From Desulfobacteraceae bacterium (lineage in GTDB: Bacteria; Desulfobacterota; Desulfobacteria; Desulfobacterales; UBA11574), in contig JABMQM010000377.1 in the NCBI GenBank assembly GCA_013203195.1, positions 1-8,522 of the forward strand: a DNA stretch of 8,522 nt. The letters are read 5' to 3'. Below the pieces are notes generated by a model. It searched no databases. It saw nothing but the letters and a program-made list of their open reading frames with translations, and was not told the origin of the DNA. Position 1 is the first letter of the stretch, and each line of letters starts with the position of its first letter. The position numbers and the translations under genes are program-made. Shown piece after piece: positions 6,758 to 8,522 of this stretch.

Positions 6758-6770
6758 GCGGCTGCGCCGC
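6758..6770. repeat. Short GC-rich hairpin GCGGC-TGC-GCCGC
   Basis: This 5-bp perfect stem with a 3-nt loop follows 4 bp after the 25-bp palindrome and contrasts with the AT-rich surroundings. No T-run follows on either strand, so it does not look like an intrinsic terminator. It may form one unit with the palindrome before it. Confidence 0.4.
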
Positions 6771-6853
6771 TCACCAAATTATTGACTATTAGGATTTATT
6801 AGGACAACATATTCTATAAAAATGGTGACAAGATAATTGCAGAAGGGGGAGCG

Positions 6854-7282
6854 ATGAGAGTTAGAGACATCATGACTACAGAAGTGGTCACGCTAAAGGT
6901 GGATGAAGAGTTATCCCTGGCAAGCGATATCATGACCCTGGCTAGAATCAGACACTTGCCGATTGTTGAAGGCGACCGCCTGGCCGGAATTATCAGCCAG
7001 CGTGACCTGTTCAAAGCGTCCCTGGATTCGGTAATGGGCTATGACTATGGCCAAGCCCGTGATCACCTCAAGACTATCACCATCAAAGAGGTGATGATCG
7101 AGGAAGTTATTACGATCGGACCGGATACGAAGATCCATGAGGCCGGGCAGATCTTGATTGAGAAAAAAATCGGCTGCCTTCCGGTAATCCAGGGCAACGC
7201 TCTCCTTGGAATGGTGACCGAAACCGACATACTGCAGTTTTATGTCTCGCGCCACCAGAAGGAGATTGCCGGTGATTCGTAA
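6854..7282 (+). CDS. Free-standing CBS-domain pair protein
   Basis: The 142-residue cytoplasmic protein consists of two CBS domains (about residues 1-56 and 75-133) and nothing else. Each shows the usual pattern of DIM or VMI at the start, HLPIVEG or CLPVIQG in the middle, and a nucleotide-binding S/T-x-x-D near the end (SQRD 48-51, TETD 122-125). Such Bateman modules bind adenine nucleotides or similar ligands and control partner proteins, often membrane transporters or metabolic enzymes. No partner is evident here. The ATG at 6854 follows a GGGGGAG run. The gene diverges from the nap operon and shares its palindrome-rich control region, which may point to shared regulation, but nothing in the protein links it to nitrate. 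Confidence 0.9.
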   Translation: MRVRDIMTTEVVTLKVDEELSLASDIMTLARIRHLPIVEGDRLAGIISQRDLFKASLDSVMGYDYGQARDHLKTITIKEVMIEEVITIGPDTKIHEAGQILIEKKIGCLPVIQGNALLGMVTETDILQFYVSRHQKEIAGDS

Positions 7283-7317
7283 TGAACAATACAGTTTTAT
7301 AAGCGAAAGGACTTAAA

Positions 7318-7389
7318 ATGAGCCGGGTTGCATTTGTAAAAACCGAAGATCGTATCAAGGCATTCGTTTTCCGGGCTTTATGTGGATGA
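7318..7389 (+). pseudogene. 23-codon reading frame resembling a DUF362 gene start, probable remnant
   Basis: AAGGA lies 6 nt before an ATG at 7318 that opens a short frame starting MSRVAFVKTEDR and ending in TGA at 7387-7389. The first dozen residues look like the N-terminus of DUF362-family proteins, which usually run to hundreds of residues. Here the likeness fades and the frame stops inside the 3' end of the convergent PIG-L gene (12-bp overlap). The simplest reading is a gene start left behind by a deletion or rearrangement. A genuine small protein cannot be excluded. The DUF362 likeness is from memory and rests on about 12 residues. Confidence 0.35.
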
Positions 7390-8112
7390 TCGTAGCGTAT
7401 TAGCTTGAGAAACAGGATAGCCGGAGATTTGAACGCGGTGGAAGGCTTCCGCCAGTTCGAAATTTTCTCCCGCGGCCAGATCCCGGCAGAAACCCCGCAG
7501 CCAGGCTTTTAAATCGGGAATACCTAATTCCTTGACCTGGGTGACGTGACACTGCAAGGCAGCAAGCTTGAGATCGAAGGTGCTGGTGATATCGGAACGA
7601 TAATTGACATCTTCCGCGGCCCAGAAAAGGATCTCCTCCACTTTATGCGGCTCCAGGCCCTCTTCCAGCAGATCAGGATAAGCCAGATAATCCCTGGCAA
7701 AGGGGAAAACGGCATCCAGGGTAACCTGTCCGATGATGCGATGATCACGATGCCAGAGATAGCGCCTGTAGGGGTCGGACGTTACCACAACACTGGGCTG
7801 AAACATGCGGATCAAGCCAACGATATGTTTGCGCAGCTGTGGAGTCTCCTCTAAGCCCTGGTCGGGATATCGCAAGAATTTGACCTCGCGCACGCCCAAG
7901 ATTTGGGCCGCCGCCAATTGTTCTTTTTCCCGTATTTGGGCCAGCAGCTCCGGTTTCATACTGCGGTCGCTGGTGCCTTTTTCACCGCTGGTGCAAACAA
8001 CATAAACAACCTGTCGTCCCTCTCGAGTCCATTGAGCCACCGTTCCTGCAACGCCGAATTCAGCGTCATCCGGGTGTGCTGCTATCACCATCACATCTGC
8101 GGGAGTTGTCAC
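7378..8112 (-). CDS. PIG-L/LmbE-family zinc-dependent deacetylase
   Basis: PIG-L enzymes remove N-acetyl groups from GlcNAc-type glycoconjugates; relatives include BshB of bacillithiol synthesis, MshB and LmbE. The 244-residue product has the metal-binding AHPDDAEFG motif (12-20; His13 and Asp16 as ligands), a TSGEKGTSD loop (41-49) and a late HRDH (121-124) whose second histidine is the third likely ligand. No signal peptide is present, so it is cytoplasmic. I chose the GTG start at 8112 because a full AGGAGG lies 6 nt upstream (8119-8124) and the encoded protein begins just before the conserved core. A longer frame from an ATG at 8184 adds 24 residues without family character. Length suits BshB1-like enzymes, but no other thiol-synthesis gene is in the window, so the substrate is unknown. 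Confidence 0.9.
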   Translation of the reverse strand: MTTPADVMVIAAHPDDAEFGVAGTVAQWTREGRQVVYVVCTSGEKGTSDRSMKPELLAQIREKEQLAAAQILGVREVKFLRYPDQGLEETPQLRKHIVGLIRMFQPSVVVTSDPYRRYLWHRDHRIIGQVTLDAVFPFARDYLAYPDLLEEGLEPHKVEEILFWAAEDVNYRSDITSTFDLKLAALQCHVTQVKELGIPDLKAWLRGFCRDLAAGENFELAEAFHRVQISGYPVSQANTLRSST

Positions 8113-8118
8113 GCTTAT

Positions 8119-8124
8119 CCTCCT
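8119..8124 (-). promoter_or_regulatory. Ribosome binding site AGGAGG that fixes the PIG-L start
   Basis: On the minus strand AGGAGG sits 6 nt before a GTG codon at 8112-8110. It is a full match to the anti-Shine-Dalgarno core and lies inside the longer frame that begins at 8184, which argues for the GTG start. Confidence 0.8.
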
Positions 8125-8165
8125 AATTAAATTTCGAGACCTTTGCAAAACGTCCCCTTTTGCCC

Positions 8166-8187
8166 TAATTGAGTTAAGGCTCAATTA
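8166..8187. promoter_or_regulatory. AT-rich inverted repeat upstream of the PIG-L gene
   Basis: TAATTGAG (8166-8173) and CTCAATTA (8180-8187) are exact reverse complements around a 6-nt loop. The site is about 53 bp upstream of the PIG-L start, where an operator could lie. The CTCAATT core is also found in the paired palindromes at 6599-6664, hinting at a shared regulator, but 7 bp is short evidence. There is no T-run after the stem. Confidence 0.35.
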
Positions 8188-8227
8188 AATGAGGAGTAGG
8201 GGAAATTTTATTATAAAGTATTATCTG

Positions 8228-8444
8228 TCAGCGGAATGGATGATTTTTTTTTAAAGCGTGTGCTGTTTGAGTGTATTAGGGATTCGTTAGAAAGAACAGA
8301 CGTATTCTGTAATTGTTGCATAGCAAACGATTGTCCATCGTAAAACAAACCTGGTATTTTTTGTGAGAAAAGCCTATGTTCTTTCTTTACGAACCCTTAT
8401 GCAAGAGTTCACACGGTTTAAAAAAAGATCATCCATGAAGCGAC
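8228..8444. repeat. Long-hairpin intergenic element, copy B
   Basis: This second copy has the architecture of the element at 1331-1536. The left arm (8228-8299) pairs with the right arm (8376-8444). The outer stem is ATGGATGAT, a run of seven T, AAA, then CGTGTG; the inner stem is AGGGATTCGT followed by GAAAGAACA. Between them is the same asymmetric loop, 15 nt (8263-8277) against 12 nt (8398-8409), with 12/15 and 10/12 bases identical to copy A. The terminal region contains small hairpins of its own (TTGC-ATA-GCAA near 8315 and CGAT-TGTCC-ATCG near 8328). It ends 54 bp before the next plus-strand start codon and fills most of the gap upstream of the PIG-L gene. No reading frame is apparent in it. 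Confidence 0.75.
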
Positions 8445-8498
8445 CATGAGAGGAAACTCCCCGACACCTGAATCAATTAAAACAACAAGGAGTCAGAC

Positions 8499-8522
8499 AT
8501 GAAGCCATCTTTTGCCATTGTA
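8499..8522 (+). CDS. Start of a plus-strand gene cut by the window edge
   Basis: An ATG at 8499 follows AAGGAG (8487-8492) with a 6-nt spacer, and eight codons (MKPSFAIV) are visible before the window ends. The start signal is strong, so a real gene is likely. A hydrophobic strand right after the start would fit a Rossmann-fold nucleotide-binding protein, but this is a guess from eight residues and no function is assigned. Copy B of the long hairpin element forms its upstream region. Confidence 0.6.

Noticed and set aside
6758..6770. GC hairpin as an intrinsic terminator
   Set aside because: The stem is only 5 bp and no T-run follows on either strand; it lies between divergent genes, where no transcript needs to end.
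6782..6820. TTGACT at 6782 as the -35 box of the CBS gene promoter
   Set aside because: No convincing -10 box lies at 16-18 nt; the best TATA-like hexamers are 22 or 27 nt away.
8113..8184. ATG at 8184 as start of the PIG-L gene
   Set aside because: A full AGGAGG precedes the GTG at 8112, and the added residues lie outside the family core.

Overview
The window looks like a piece of chromosome from an anaerobic, cytochrome-c-rich bacterium, most likely a member of the Desulfobacterota (old Deltaproteobacteria). This is inferred from gene content: a periplasmic nitrate reductase served by small multihaem cytochromes and an NrfC/NrfD-type membrane module, a free-standing two-CBS-domain protein, and a PIG-L deacetylase. 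There is no rRNA or other phylogenetic marker, so the placement is tentative.

Positions 71-6494 form one minus-strand operon, read right to left: napD, napA, a tetrahaem cytochrome that looks like a tandemly duplicated NapB, a second secreted tetrahaem cytochrome, a Tat-exported ferredoxin-like protein, and a 10-helix NrfD-family quinol dehydrogenase. The classical partners napC, napG and napH are absent. The likely electron path is membrane quinol -> NrfD subunit -> Fe-S subunit -> tetrahaem cytochromes -> NapA -> nitrate. Most genes are 12-39 bp apart or overlap by 4 bp. The exception is a 299-bp gap before the nrfD-like gene, which holds a long hairpin element. Positions 1-70, downstream of the operon, show no gene and no clear terminator.

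Positions 6495-6853 form a divergent control region between napD and a plus-strand CBS-domain gene. It is rich in inverted repeats, including a perfect 16-bp palindrome of the CRP/FNR (HcpR-like) type, a 25-bp palindrome, a GC hairpin and a 17-bp inverted repeat with a 32-nt spacer. Positions 6854-7282 encode the CBS protein. A 23-codon reading frame that resembles the start of a DUF362 gene follows and runs into the 3' end of a minus-strand PIG-L deacetylase gene (7378-8112). Positions 8113-8498 hold a small AT-rich hairpin and a second copy of the long hairpin element. A plus-strand gene starts at 8499 and is cut by the window edge.

The most unusual signal is the pair of roughly 206-217-bp long-hairpin elements (1331-1536 and 8228-8444). 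Their stems differ in sequence but stay paired through compensatory changes, while an asymmetric 15 x 12 nt internal loop is nearly identical in both. The second most interesting point is the nitrate reductase operon itself, with its duplicated NapB-like cytochrome, NrfD-type quinol module and an Fe-S subunit missing one cluster ligand.
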